This document shows positions 28,761 to 37,575 of a stretch of 64,000 nucleotides of DNA, one piece after another; within the stretch, counting starts at the first letter, position 1, and each line of letters starts with the position of its first letter. Below the pieces are notes generated by a model, which had not been told where the DNA came from, did not search any database, and worked only from the letters and a program-made list of their open reading frames with translations. The position numbers and the translations under genes are program-made. Origin of the DNA: SG8-30 sp963695085 (GTDB taxonomy: Bacteria > Pseudomonadota > Gammaproteobacteria > Steroidobacterales > Steroidobacteraceae); the NCBI GenBank assembly GCA_963695085.1, contig CAVOFV010000008.1:496001-560000 (forward strand), written 5' to 3'.

Positions 28761-28911
28761 AGCCCGGCCGTGCCGCGCGGCGGCCTGGACCTGTAACATG
28801 TCGGCCGGTCAAATCTGGCCAGGCTGCACGGCGCACAGGTCATCCGCCGCGCCTGCAGCCGCCATGCCGGCCAGTGCATGCACCGCGAGCCACCCGGAGG
28901 CAGTGACCCCG

Positions 28912-30981
28912 ATGCAGAAGCAGAGCGCTGCGACCCCGCCGGTGGCGATCGAGACACCGCACGAAATCCGTTCGCCGCACGGCGTACGCCGCGACGATTA
29001 CCACTGGCTCAGGGATGACACGCGCCGCGACCCGCGGGTGCTGGCGCACCTGCAGGCGGAGAATGCCCATACAGCCGCGATGATGGCTCATGTGCGGCCG
29101 CTCGAGGACCGGCTGTACGCGGAGATCCTGGGTCGGATCAAGCAGGACGACACGAGCGTGCCGTACCGCAAGCGCGGGTACCGCTACTACACGCGTTACG
29201 AGACCGGCAAGGAATACCCGATCCATGCCCGCAAGGCAGACGATGCGGACGCGCCGGAGCAGGTGATGCTGGAGGGAAACCTGCTGGCGGCCGGATCCGA
29301 TTTCTACAGGATCGGCGGGCTGGCCGTCGCGACGGACAACCGCATGCTGGCCTGGGCCGAGGATCGCGTGGGCCGCCGCCAGTACACCTTGCGCTTCAAG
29401 GACCTCGCAACGGACGAACTGCTGCCGGACCGGATCGGGAATGCGGAAGCCGAAATGGCGTGGGCCGCCGACGGCCGTAGCGTGCTGTACGTGGAGAAGC
29501 ACCCGGAAACGCTGCTCGGATACCGGGTGCGGCGGCACGTGCTGGGCACGGACCCGCAACAGGACGCGCTGGTCTACGAGCAGGACGACACCAGCCTGTT
29601 CACCTCGGTATCGCTGACCAAGGACGACCGGTACCTGCTGATCGTGGCGGGCGGGCACGACACCACGGAAGTCCGCTATGCAGCGGCGGCGGATCCGGCG
29701 CTGCATTTTGCGACGATGCTGCCCAAGGAGCCCGGCCACGAGTACTACGTCGAGCATTACGCTGGCCGCTGGATCGTGCGCACGAACTGGCAGGCGCCGA
29801 ACTTCCGCGTGATCGAGGTGCCGGTCGGCGGTGAGCGACAGCGCGCGGCGTGGCGTGAACTCATCGGCCACCGGGACGACGCGGCGGTCGAGGACTTCGA
29901 CGTGTTCGACGGGTTCCTGGCCGTGAACGAGCGTTCCGGCGGCCTGCTGAGGATCCGGATCCGCCGGTGGGACGACGGCACGGAGTCCGTCATCGACGCC
30001 GACGAGCCGGCCTTCACCATGCGACTCGACGTCAACGAGGAGCTGGACACACCGCTGCTGCGCTACACGTACACGTCGCTGACGACGCCGCTGACGACTT
30101 ACGACCAGGACATGGGCACCGGCAGGCGAACGCTGCTCAAGCGCGAGCCGGTGCTCGGGGACTTCGATCCTGCGCGGTACGCGACCGAGCACCTGTGGGC
30201 CGACGTGCGCGACGGCGCGCGGGTGCCGGTGTCGGTGGTATACCGCAAGGGCTTCGTGCGCAACGGCCGGGCGCCGCTGCTGCAGTACGGCTACGGATCC
30301 TACGGTTACTCGAGCGACCCGGCGTTTTCGGTGTCGCGACTGTCGCTGCTGGACCGCGGTTTCGTGTTTGCCATCGCGCACGTTCGCGGCGGCAGCGAAA
30401 TGGGCCGCCGCTGGTACGACGGTGGCAAGCTGCTGCAGAAGAAGAATTCCTTCACCGACTTCGTCGACGTGACCCGGTTCCTGGTGCGCGAGCGCTACGC
30501 TGACCCGCAGCGCGTGTTCGCGACCGGCGGCAGTGCCGGTGGGCTGCTGATGGGCGCGGTGGTGAACCTGGCGCCGCGGGACTACCGCGGTATCGTCACG
30601 CAGGTGCCCTTCGTGGACGTGGTGACGACCATGCTGGACGACAGCCTGCCGCTCACCACCAACGAGTTCGTGGAGTGGGGCGACCCGCGCGATAAACCTC
30701 ACTACGACTACATGCTGTCCTACTCGCCCTATGACAACGTGTCTGCGCAGGACTACCCGGCCATGCTCGTCACCACGGGTCTGTGGGACAGCCAGGTGCA
30801 GTACTTCGAGCCTGCCAAGTGGGTGGCACGACTGCGCAAGCTGAAGACGGGCGGCAACCCGCTGCTGCTCCGCACCAACATGGAGGCGGGTCACGGCGGC
30901 CGCTCCGGACGCTTTCAGCGCATCCGCGAGGTGGCCGAGGAGTACGCGTTCCTCCTCGACCTCGCCGGTATCGCCGGCTAG
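28912..30981 (+). CDS. ptrB: Oligopeptidase B (S9A serine peptidase)
   Basis: Cuts peptides after Arg or Lys. An N-terminal beta-propeller (about 75-410) is followed by the alpha/beta hydrolase domain. The catalytic triad is S541 in GGSAGG, D626 in GLWDSQ and H661 in AGHGG, each nine residues beyond the E. coli positions. ATG 28912 gives 689 residues against 686 in E. coli and has a ggagg site 11 bases upstream; an in-frame start at 28798 would add a non-conserved leader. Confidence 0.93.
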   Translation: MQKQSAATPPVAIETPHEIRSPHGVRRDDYHWLRDDTRRDPRVLAHLQAENAHTAAMMAHVRPLEDRLYAEILGRIKQDDTSVPYRKRGYRYYTRYETGKEYPIHARKADDADAPEQVMLEGNLLAAGSDFYRIGGLAVATDNRMLAWAEDRVGRRQYTLRFKDLATDELLPDRIGNAEAEMAWAADGRSVLYVEKHPETLLGYRVRRHVLGTDPQQDALVYEQDDTSLFTSVSLTKDDRYLLIVAGGHDTTEVRYAAAADPALHFATMLPKEPGHEYYVEHYAGRWIVRTNWQAPNFRVIEVPVGGERQRAAWRELIGHRDDAAVEDFDVFDGFLAVNERSGGLLRIRIRRWDDGTESVIDADEPAFTMRLDVNEELDTPLLRYTYTSLTTPLTTYDQDMGTGRRTLLKREPVLGDFDPARYATEHLWADVRDGARVPVSVVYRKGFVRNGRAPLLQYGYGSYGYSSDPAFSVSRLSLLDRGFVFAIAHVRGGSEMGRRWYDGGKLLQKKNSFTDFVDVTRFLVRERYADPQRVFATGGSAGGLLMGAVVNLAPRDYRGIVTQVPFVDVVTTMLDDSLPLTTNEFVEWGDPRDKPHYDYMLSYSPYDNVSAQDYPAMLVTTGLWDSQVQYFEPAKWVARLRKLKTGGNPLLLRTNMEAGHGGRSGRFQRIREVAEEYAFLLDLAGIAG

Positions 30982-31002
30982 GCCGCTGCGCGAGCCAGGC
31001 CC

Positions 31003-32343
31003 ATGAGCGACGCCGCAGCCCCTGCCGCACCCATCGCACGCGTCTTCGGGCGGGCCGTCAACGTGCGCGCCGACGAGGCGCCGGCGCTTGCGATGGCGTT
31101 CTCCTACCACTTCCTGCTGTTCATGGCGTACTACATCCTGCGACCGCTGCGCGACAGCATGGGCATCACGGCGGGCGTGCGCTCGCTCGACGAGCTGTTC
31201 TGGTTCACTTTCGCCGCGATGCTGGCTGCCATGCCGGTATTCGGCTGGCTGTGCGGACGGTACCGGCGCGCCGTGTTCCTGCCGTGGACCTACGGGTTCT
31301 TCATCGCCAACCTGATCGGCTTCTGGCTTGCCTTCCGGCTGGCGGGCGACGACGTATGGACGGCGCGCGTGTTCTTCGTGTGGCTCAGCGTCTTCAACCT
31401 CTTCGTCGTGTCGGTCTTCTGGAGCTTCATGGCCGACCTGTTCGACCGCGAGCAGGCGCGGCGCATGTTCGCCTTCATTGCCGGCGGCGCGAGCACGGGC
31501 GCCATTGCCGGTTCCGGATTCACCGCGTTCCTGGCCGAGACGGTCGGCGACGTGAACCTGTTGCTGGTCTCGGCCGGCCTGCTGGCCGCGACGCTGCTGC
31601 CCATGCGGATGCTGATGGCATGGAGCGCGAAGCGCGACACGCCGGCGACGCGCATTGCGGACCTGCCGATCGGCGGCAACCCCTTCGCCGGCGCGGCGCT
31701 CGTGGCTCGCTCCGGGTACCTGATCGGTATCGGCGTCTTCGTCTTCCTGCTGGTGACGGTATCGACATTCCTGTACCTGCAGCAGGCCGAGTTGCTGGCC
31801 AGCCATCTGCCGGACGGGTCGGCGCGCACGGCGTTTCTGGGCCGCATAGACCTGGCCGTGAACCTGCTTGCCGTGACCCTGCAGCTGCTCGCGGTCGGCA
31901 GGCTGACCGCCCGCTTCGGAGTGGCCGTCATGCTGACTTCCATCCCGCTGATGATGGCGGCGGGCTTCGTGCTGCTGGCGACAAACCCGGCGCTCATCAC
32001 CCTGGTGGCGGTCATGATCGCGCGGCGCGCGGGCGAGTACGCGGTGACTCGGCCATGCCGGGAAATGCTGTTCACGACCGTCAGTCGCGAGACCAAGTAC
32101 AAGGCCAAGAATTTCATAGACACGGTCGTTTATCGCGGCGGGGACGCGCTGTCCGCCTCGGCCCACGAGGCGGTGATCCGCAGCCTGTCGCTGGGACTGG
32201 CCGGCATCGCGTGGCTGGGCGCGGTGGTGGCGGCCGTGTGGGTGGCGGTGGCGGTGCTGCTGGGCCGGCACCATGAGCGCATGAAGCCAGCGCCGGAAAC
32301 GGTTCCGGAACGGGCCCGAAGCGTCAGCCGCCGGCCAGAGTGA
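31003..32343 (+). CDS. ATP/ADP-carrier-like (NTT family) membrane transporter
   Basis: A 446-residue protein with about twelve membrane helices. The opening FLLFMAYYILRPLRDSMG carries the YYILRPLRD signature shared with nucleotide transporters of the ATP:ADP antiporter family known from intracellular bacteria and plastids. Homologues in free-living bacteria are usually annotated only as MFS transporters and their substrates are unknown. It starts 21 bases after oligopeptidase B. Its 3' end overlaps the convergent gene by 20 bases. Confidence 0.65.
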   Translation: MSDAAAPAAPIARVFGRAVNVRADEAPALAMAFSYHFLLFMAYYILRPLRDSMGITAGVRSLDELFWFTFAAMLAAMPVFGWLCGRYRRAVFLPWTYGFFIANLIGFWLAFRLAGDDVWTARVFFVWLSVFNLFVVSVFWSFMADLFDREQARRMFAFIAGGASTGAIAGSGFTAFLAETVGDVNLLLVSAGLLAATLLPMRMLMAWSAKRDTPATRIADLPIGGNPFAGAALVARSGYLIGIGVFVFLLVTVSTFLYLQQAELLASHLPDGSARTAFLGRIDLAVNLLAVTLQLLAVGRLTARFGVAVMLTSIPLMMAAGFVLLATNPALITLVAVMIARRAGEYAVTRPCREMLFTTVSRETKYKAKNFIDTVVYRGGDALSASAHEAVIRSLSLGLAGIAWLGAVVAAVWVAVAVLLGRHHERMKPAPETVPERARSVSRRPE

Positions 32344-34288
32344 ATCGCAGGCGGACCTTGACCCGCTGGTCGACCGGGGCGCCCGACACCATGTGCGGCT
32401 CGTAGCGCCAGCGCCGCACGGCACTCAGGACGGCATCGTCGAATACCCCGGCCGGGGTGGCATCGATCACGACCGCCTCGCTGGTGGTGCCGTCGGCCAT
32501 CACGGTGAATTCGATGTCCACCCAGCCCTCGGTGCCGCGAGCCGCGGCGCGTGCAGGATACGCAGGCGCCGTGTGGGCGATCTTCTTCAGGGCGTTTTCC
32601 GGGAGCACGGACTGGACCTGCTTTACCGCGTCGCGGGCGCTGGCGACGGCCGTACGTACGGCGTCCACGTCGGCCCGTCGCGCGCCAGCCGTCTCGGCCG
32701 CGGCCACGTAGCGCTCGGCATCCGCGTGGCGGCCCTCGCGGCTCGTGCGCCGCGCCTCGTCGAGCAGCCTCAGGGCCAGCAGCGCCTCGGTGTCCGCGGC
32801 CCCGGAAAACGCGGGGTCGGCGGCGCGCAACAGGTCCAGATAGTGACGCGCTGAATCGGTGACCGGCTCCAGCAGCCGGCCCTGCGCAAGGCGCTGGTTG
32901 GCGAGGACGAGCAATCGCGAGCGGTCCTCGACCATGCTGGCGAGCCGATCCGAGGCCATCTGCGCATTGAATCCGGCCACGCCCTCGGGATCGACGCCGA
33001 GTGCCTGGACGCGCTGCAGCCAGGTCCGCGCAACCGGCTCGTTGCCGTCGGCCCACGCCTGGCGGGCATTGAGCAGCATGGCGGCGGACAGCGCATTGAG
33101 TGCCTGCCTGACGCGCGCATCGTTTGGCGCCGCCTGGCGCGCCTGCAGCACATAGGCCTCCGCGCTGTCCATGCCGCCGACCAGCTTGCCGGCCTTCATG
33201 CGCTGGTCGGCGACCGCCAGCAGCGAAGTCACCCGCTGCTCCAGCTCGCGCGCTGCGGCCGGGCGGCCAGACGCTGCCTCGGCGGCCTGCTGCTCGAGCC
33301 GCCTGCTGTCCTCGGCCAGCTGCGCCGAGAGGAATCCAAGCCGTGAGTGGCTCGGATCGGCGCTGCGCGCCGCATCGAGGGCGTTGGCAGCGGCGGCAAT
33401 GTCGTCGGCCAGCAGCGCCTGTTCGACCTGGCCCAGCAACTCGTCGGCCACCCGCGTCAGGCCCTGCCGCGCCTGCGCGTTGGCGGGGTCGCGGGCGAGC
33501 GCTGCGCGGTACAGGGCGACGGCGTTGCGATCCTGGGGCTCGAAGAGCCTGCCTTGCGAGAGCGCGACGCCGGCCGCGTCCACCAACCGCTGGACTGCGA
33601 TGGTGTCAGGATCGGGATCGGATCTGGCCGGACCGTCCGGCAGGCTGAAATCGATCGCCTTCCAGGGCGCCCGCTGGATCAGGGCGGCGATGCCCCAGGC
33701 CACGAGGCCCAGCGCGAGCAGCGCCGCGACGGCAGCCGCAGAGCGACGGATGAGCTGGCGCGACAGCGTGACCCGCGGCAGCTTGAAGGCGGGTACGCGA
33801 GCCGTCTGCGACGGGTCCGCAACCTCGCCGGCCGTCCGACGGACCGGCACCTCGTCGAGGCGCCTGACCGCGGCCTCGATGAAGTTCCGCGCCCGCTCGA
33901 TCGAGACCGGCTTGTGCAGGAACCGGAAGACAGTCCCGTTGGAAATGAGCGGCCCGAGTTCGACCTCGTCGTCGAGGCGCCCGGAAACGATGATGGGCAG
34001 GTCCGTGAATTGATCGCGCAGCCGATCGATGAATTCCGCCGTGCGCTTGCCGGTCAACGCGGCGTCGATCATCAGTATCGCGTAGGGTGCCGCGACCAGC
34101 AGGTCGGCGGCATGCATCGCGTTTTCGGCGCGCCAGATGCGACGGCGGCCCTCGACCGCCTTGCCGAGCATGTCGAGCAGCGTTGCATCGTCGACCAGCA
34201 CGACGACGCTCGCCGACACGCTGGCGGCAGACGCGGTGGTACCCTCCGCATCCGCGGCCTTGCCTGCAGTAGTCAAGTTGTCGGGCAC
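32324..34288 (-). CDS. Receiver domain - TM - helical repeats - TonB C-terminal domain fusion
   Basis: A 654-residue protein with an unusual order of parts. Residues 25-145 form a response-regulator receiver domain with all key residues present (D33-D34, phospho-acceptor D75, S102, K126). One membrane helix lies at about 183-204. A periplasmic region of TPR-like helices (about 220-550) follows, and the C-terminal 90 residues are a TonB_C domain (YPARAAARGTEGWVDIEF, then VRRWRYEP). This suggests a cytoplasmic phosphorylation input coupled to an outer-membrane-directed periplasmic end. It starts at GTG; no histidine kinase is adjacent. The closest neighbours give no further clue. Confidence 0.75.
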   Translation of the reverse strand: MPDNLTTAGKAADAEGTTASAASVSASVVVLVDDATLLDMLGKAVEGRRRIWRAENAMHAADLLVAAPYAILMIDAALTGKRTAEFIDRLRDQFTDLPIIVSGRLDDEVELGPLISNGTVFRFLHKPVSIERARNFIEAAVRRLDEVPVRRTAGEVADPSQTARVPAFKLPRVTLSRQLIRRSAAAVAALLALGLVAWGIAALIQRAPWKAIDFSLPDGPARSDPDPDTIAVQRLVDAAGVALSQGRLFEPQDRNAVALYRAALARDPANAQARQGLTRVADELLGQVEQALLADDIAAAANALDAARSADPSHSRLGFLSAQLAEDSRRLEQQAAEAASGRPAAARELEQRVTSLLAVADQRMKAGKLVGGMDSAEAYVLQARQAAPNDARVRQALNALSAAMLLNARQAWADGNEPVARTWLQRVQALGVDPEGVAGFNAQMASDRLASMVEDRSRLLVLANQRLAQGRLLEPVTDSARHYLDLLRAADPAFSGAADTEALLALRLLDEARRTSREGRHADAERYVAAAETAGARRADVDAVRTAVASARDAVKQVQSVLPENALKKIAHTAPAYPARAAARGTEGWVDIEFTVMADGTTSEAVVIDATPAGVFDDAVLSAVRRWRYEPHMVSGAPVDQRVKVRLRFTLAGG

Positions 34289-34703
34289 TTCGATGCACAG
34301 CCTCGCTTGGACACGGCATGCGCGAAGGGCCTCCGAAAGAACGGCTTTCGCGTGCCGGCAGGACTACAGGGCAATCTTTGACATTTTCTCCAGTGGTGAT
34401 GGAGACACAGGTCGCGTTTCTGCGTCAGGGCCTGTGATGCAGTTCAAAAATCTCCGTGAATTCTGTGACTTAGCGGCAATCCGGGGGTCAGGATGATGCC
34501 TGGCCGCGGATATGTTGCGTAATTGCGTCACTGCAGGCCGGGACTGGGAGCATCAAGGCCTTATGTGAAACTCGACAAGTGTTTCGGCCCGGGCGTATGT
34601 TGCCCCCGCAAATGGGCAGCGCCGCGCCAGGCCTCTTGTGCGGTGACCGCGGCGGCCGGGGCGGCGGCCGCAGGCAGGCAGGGACCGGGACAGAGGATTG
34701 GGT
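34289..34703. other. Gene-free stretch of 415 bases
   Basis: No coding signal is seen. It holds a comparatively A/T-rich patch (about 34370-34475) with TTGACA at 34378-34383 on the plus strand but no matching -10 at 16-18 bases. It must hold the promoters of the two divergent genes at 34288 and 34704. Confidence 0.4.
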
Positions 34704-35183
34704 ATGGGCATTCGACGCGCTGCGGCGCGACAGATTACCTTCACATCGAGCCTGCCGCAGGAGTGTCACCGGCAGCTCGAAACCCTGCTGTTCTTCAATG
34801 GCCGCCAGGACAAGGTGCGCGGCGGCATCGTCGATGCCATCAACCGTTACGGCGCCCCGGAAATCGTCAGCGATGCCCGCGGCCTGCGGGTGCGCGTGAC
34901 CGGTCCGGCGGAGGCCCAGTGCCTGTTTGCCGTAGAGTCTCACGGCGACACATGCCGGCCGGTCGGGATTGTCCTGTACACGCGCGACAGCTTCGAACGC
35001 ATCACGGTCATGCATATCGTGATCGCCGAGGCCTATGCGGCCGGCGGCGTCTTTGCGCGCGAGCACCTGCTGCTGAGGCTGGTGCAGGCCGTCCGGCGCG
35101 TGGCACGGAGCACGTCCGGGATTCGCCAGATCCAGCTGCTCTATTCGCAGAGCAGGGAGCGCGCGGCGACCGTCTGCCTCTGA
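34704..35183 (+). CDS. Conserved-looking protein of unknown function
   Basis: A 159-residue soluble protein that I do not recognise. It looks like a compact alpha/beta protein (HIVIAEAYAAGGVFARE then a basic helix LVQAVRRVARS). A GNAT-like fold is conceivable from the order of strands and helices, but no acetyl-CoA loop is visible. ATG 34704 has an agagg site 7 bases upstream; a TTG two codons earlier is in frame. An 18-base perfect palindrome follows the stop. Confidence 0.55.
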   Translation: MGIRRAAARQITFTSSLPQECHRQLETLLFFNGRQDKVRGGIVDAINRYGAPEIVSDARGLRVRVTGPAEAQCLFAVESHGDTCRPVGIVLYTRDSFERITVMHIVIAEAYAAGGVFAREHLLLRLVQAVRRVARSTSGIRQIQLLYSQSRERAATVCL

Positions 35184-35201
35184 GCCGGCCGCGCGGCCGG
35201 C
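35184..35201. other. Perfect GC palindrome after the unknown gene
   Basis: An 18-base perfect palindrome (gccggccgc / gcggccggc) starting right after the stop of the gene at 34704. It could fold as a terminator-like hairpin, but no T-run follows. Confidence 0.4.
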
Positions 35202-35349
35202 CTCTCACAGCCCCTCCTGACACCGCTGCGCGGCGCCGTCGTGGCGACGGTATGAACGCCTGCACGGCGCCGTGGTCCGATAGGATTAGGATCAACGCCG
35301 AAAGGCTGCCCCGTCGGGGGCGGCGAGGCCCGCCGCAGGAGGTAATGCA

Positions 35350-35889
35350 ATGAACCGTCTGGTCAATTCCTGGATGCTGCTGCTGGCCGTGCTGGCCGTG
35401 CCGGTCGCCGAGGCGGGGTCCCGCGAGCAACTCGACGCCGAGGTGCGCGAGGCCGTCAACACCCTGTATGAGCACTCCAGCGCGGCCAAGGAGCTCGCGG
35501 CGAGGGCCTCGGGGATGCTGGTGTTCCCGAACGTGTACAAGGGCGGCATGGGGATTGGCGGCGAGTATGGCGAGGGCGCGCTGCTGATCGGCGGCAGCAC
35601 GGTCGCGTACTACAACACCGTGTCGGCGTCGATAGGCTTCCAGCTCGGCGCGCAGAAGAAGAGCCAGGTGATCCTGTTCATGAATCCGGGCGAACTGCAG
35701 AAGTTCCGCGACAGCGAAGGCTGGAAGGTAGGCGTGGACGGCAGCGTGGCAATCGCCACGCTGGGCGCGGGCGGGCAGATCGACACCGAGACGTCGAAGA
35801 AGCCGATCATCGGCTTCATCTACTCGAACAAGGGACTGATGTACAACCTGACATTCGAGGGCTCCAAGATCACCGAGATCAAGAAGTAG
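35350..35889 (+). CDS. SYLF/Ysc84-domain lipid-binding protein, exported
   Basis: A 179-residue protein with a signal peptide (about 1-22) and one SYLF domain, known in eukaryotes for phosphoinositide binding; bacterial members are exported and of unknown role. Recognisable segments are ARASGMLVFPNVYKGG, SIGFQLGAQKKSQVILF and DTETSKKPIIGFIYSNKGL. A gcaggagg site precedes the ATG. Confidence 0.85.
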   Translation: MNRLVNSWMLLLAVLAVPVAEAGSREQLDAEVREAVNTLYEHSSAAKELAARASGMLVFPNVYKGGMGIGGEYGEGALLIGGSTVAYYNTVSASIGFQLGAQKKSQVILFMNPGELQKFRDSEGWKVGVDGSVAIATLGAGGQIDTETSKKPIIGFIYSNKGLMYNLTFEGSKITEIKK

Positions 35890-35932
35890 TAGCAGCAGCC
35901 CTGGGGGGCCCGGCGGGACGGGCCCGGAGATC

Positions 35933-36898
35933 ATGCGACCCGACCGCCGCCGTGCCGACGTGTTCGTGTTCTTCGCGCTGGCTGCCGGAGCGCTGGCGGG
36001 GGTGTTGGCGTCGCTCGGCCACCTGGCCTGGTGGCTGGAGCTGTTCACGCATTTCCGACTGCAATACGCAATCTGGCTCGCCGGCTGCTGCGTCGCCCTG
36101 CTGTGGTTGCGCCGGCCGGGACTTGCGCTCGCCGCGCTGGCGCTCGCGGCGGTCAACGCGACGCCGCTGCTCTATTACTACGCAGGCGGCACGGAGCGGC
36201 CGGTTGCCGCCGGGCCCGAATTCAAGGCGGTCCTGCTCAACGTGTTCTTCATGAATGGCAGTCACGAGCGCGTGCTTGCTTACGTCCGTGGCGCGGAACC
36301 GGATGTGGCGGTATTCCTCGAAACCACGGCGGCCTGGGTTGACGAGCTGCGCTCGCTGGAGGATGTACTGCCCTACCAGGCCCGGGTGGGCGAGATATTC
36401 GTCGCCAGCCGCCAGCCGCTGGCGGCGCTGCGCAGCGTGCCGCTGACCGGCCGGGATAATGGCGCGGTCGTATTCCAGGCCGCGTCGGACGGGCTGCCGC
36501 TGACGCTGATCGCCGCGCATGCGGACTGGCCGCTGGGACCGCGCGTGTCGGCGGCCCGAAACGGGCAGCTGGATGCGCTGGCGGGGCTGGCCCGGTCGGT
36601 GGACGGCCCGCTGCTGGTGCTGGCGGACCTCAATACGACGGCCTTCTCGCCTGCATTCAGGAACTTGCTGGCGCGGAGCGGGCTGGGCGACTGTGCTGCC
36701 GGACGAGGGCTGCACCCGACCTGGCCGGCGCTGTTCCCGCCGCTGTACCTGCAGATCGATCATTGTCTGCGCGCGCCAGGGCTGGAGGTGACGCGGCTGA
36801 CGACCGGCCCGTTCGTCGGTTCCGATCACTACCCGCTGGAGGTCACCGTGCGCGGGCGCAATGCCGCAGGCGCGCTGCGGCCCGACGTTACGGCCTGA
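35933..36898 (+). CDS. Membrane-anchored endonuclease/exonuclease/phosphatase-family protein
   Basis: A 321-residue protein with three N-terminal membrane helices (about 8-85) and a periplasmic EEP domain. Active-site elements are VVFLET-like (VAVFLETTAAW), the Asp-Asn pair in VLADLNTT, and the C-terminal GSDHYPLEV. The usual early Asn-Met/Asn-Trp motif is replaced by LLNVFFMN. The substrate could be a nucleic acid or phospholipid. The 3' end overlaps the convergent DUF502 gene by 11 bases. Confidence 0.75.
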   Translation: MRPDRRRADVFVFFALAAGALAGVLASLGHLAWWLELFTHFRLQYAIWLAGCCVALLWLRRPGLALAALALAAVNATPLLYYYAGGTERPVAAGPEFKAVLLNVFFMNGSHERVLAYVRGAEPDVAVFLETTAAWVDELRSLEDVLPYQARVGEIFVASRQPLAALRSVPLTGRDNGAVVFQAASDGLPLTLIAAHADWPLGPRVSAARNGQLDALAGLARSVDGPLLVLADLNTTAFSPAFRNLLARSGLGDCAAGRGLHPTWPALFPPLYLQIDHCLRAPGLEVTRLTTGPFVGSDHYPLEVTVRGRNAAGALRPDVTA

Positions 36899-37484
36899 CG
36901 GTCGCGCCGGACATGCCGGCCGTGAGCACGAGCCGCATGGCTGTTTCGACCGGCATGTCGAGCGGTTCGACGGCCGAGCGCGGCATCACGGCGGTATAAC
37001 CGCCGATCATGTAGCTCATCGGGAAGTATACGACGACCATGTCGGCGCCTGCGGCGCTCAGGCCGAGTTCGGCGCCATCGTCGCGGGTGACAAAGCCGAT
37101 CAGCTTCGCGCCGCCGAAGCGCGCCAGCACGACGCGCTGCAGTTCGCTGCGCTTGCCGGAGGTAGGCAGGAACTGCATGAAGTCCCGGAATGCGCCATAC
37201 ACGCTCTTGACGACGGGAATGCGCTCCATGAACGCTTCCCAGGATTCCAGCAGCCGGCGCACCAGGAAGGCATTGACGAGGACGCCGGCCGCGAGCAGCA
37301 GGACGAGGGCCGCGACGATGCCCATGCCCGGCTGGTAGAAGCGCTCCGGTACGACCAGCACGATCAGGTTGCGCAACAGCGTTTCGGTGCCGGAGCCAAT
37401 CCACCACAACAACCAGATCGTCGCCGCGAACGGCACCACCACCACCAGGCCGCGCATCAGCACGTTGCTCAGTTTCTTCAGCAT
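36888..37484 (-). CDS. DUF502-family membrane protein
   Basis: A 198-residue protein with two membrane helices (about 9-30 and 58-80) and the conserved IPVVKSVYGAFRDFMQFL of DUF502, followed by a soluble domain (LIGFVTRDDG, VVYFPMSYMIGGY). Function is unknown; the family is widespread in bacteria and plants. The ATG at 37484 has a ggaggggcg site. Confidence 0.85.
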   Translation of the reverse strand: MLKKLSNVLMRGLVVVVPFAATIWLLWWIGSGTETLLRNLIVLVVPERFYQPGMGIVAALVLLLAAGVLVNAFLVRRLLESWEAFMERIPVVKSVYGAFRDFMQFLPTSGKRSELQRVVLARFGGAKLIGFVTRDDGAELGLSAAGADMVVVYFPMSYMIGGYTAVMPRSAVEPLDMPVETAMRLVLTAGMSGATVRP

Positions 37485-37575
37485 GTCGCCCCTCCGTGAC
37501 GCAGCCCGACCGGACTCGGTCCGCCGCCGACTGGCATCATAGCCGCTCGTCGGTTCCGTCGTAGGAGGAGCGGGT

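Noticed and set aside
34515..34545. Possible sigma-54 promoter before the unknown gene
   Set aside because: The GG and GC elements are 13 bases apart, not the required 10.
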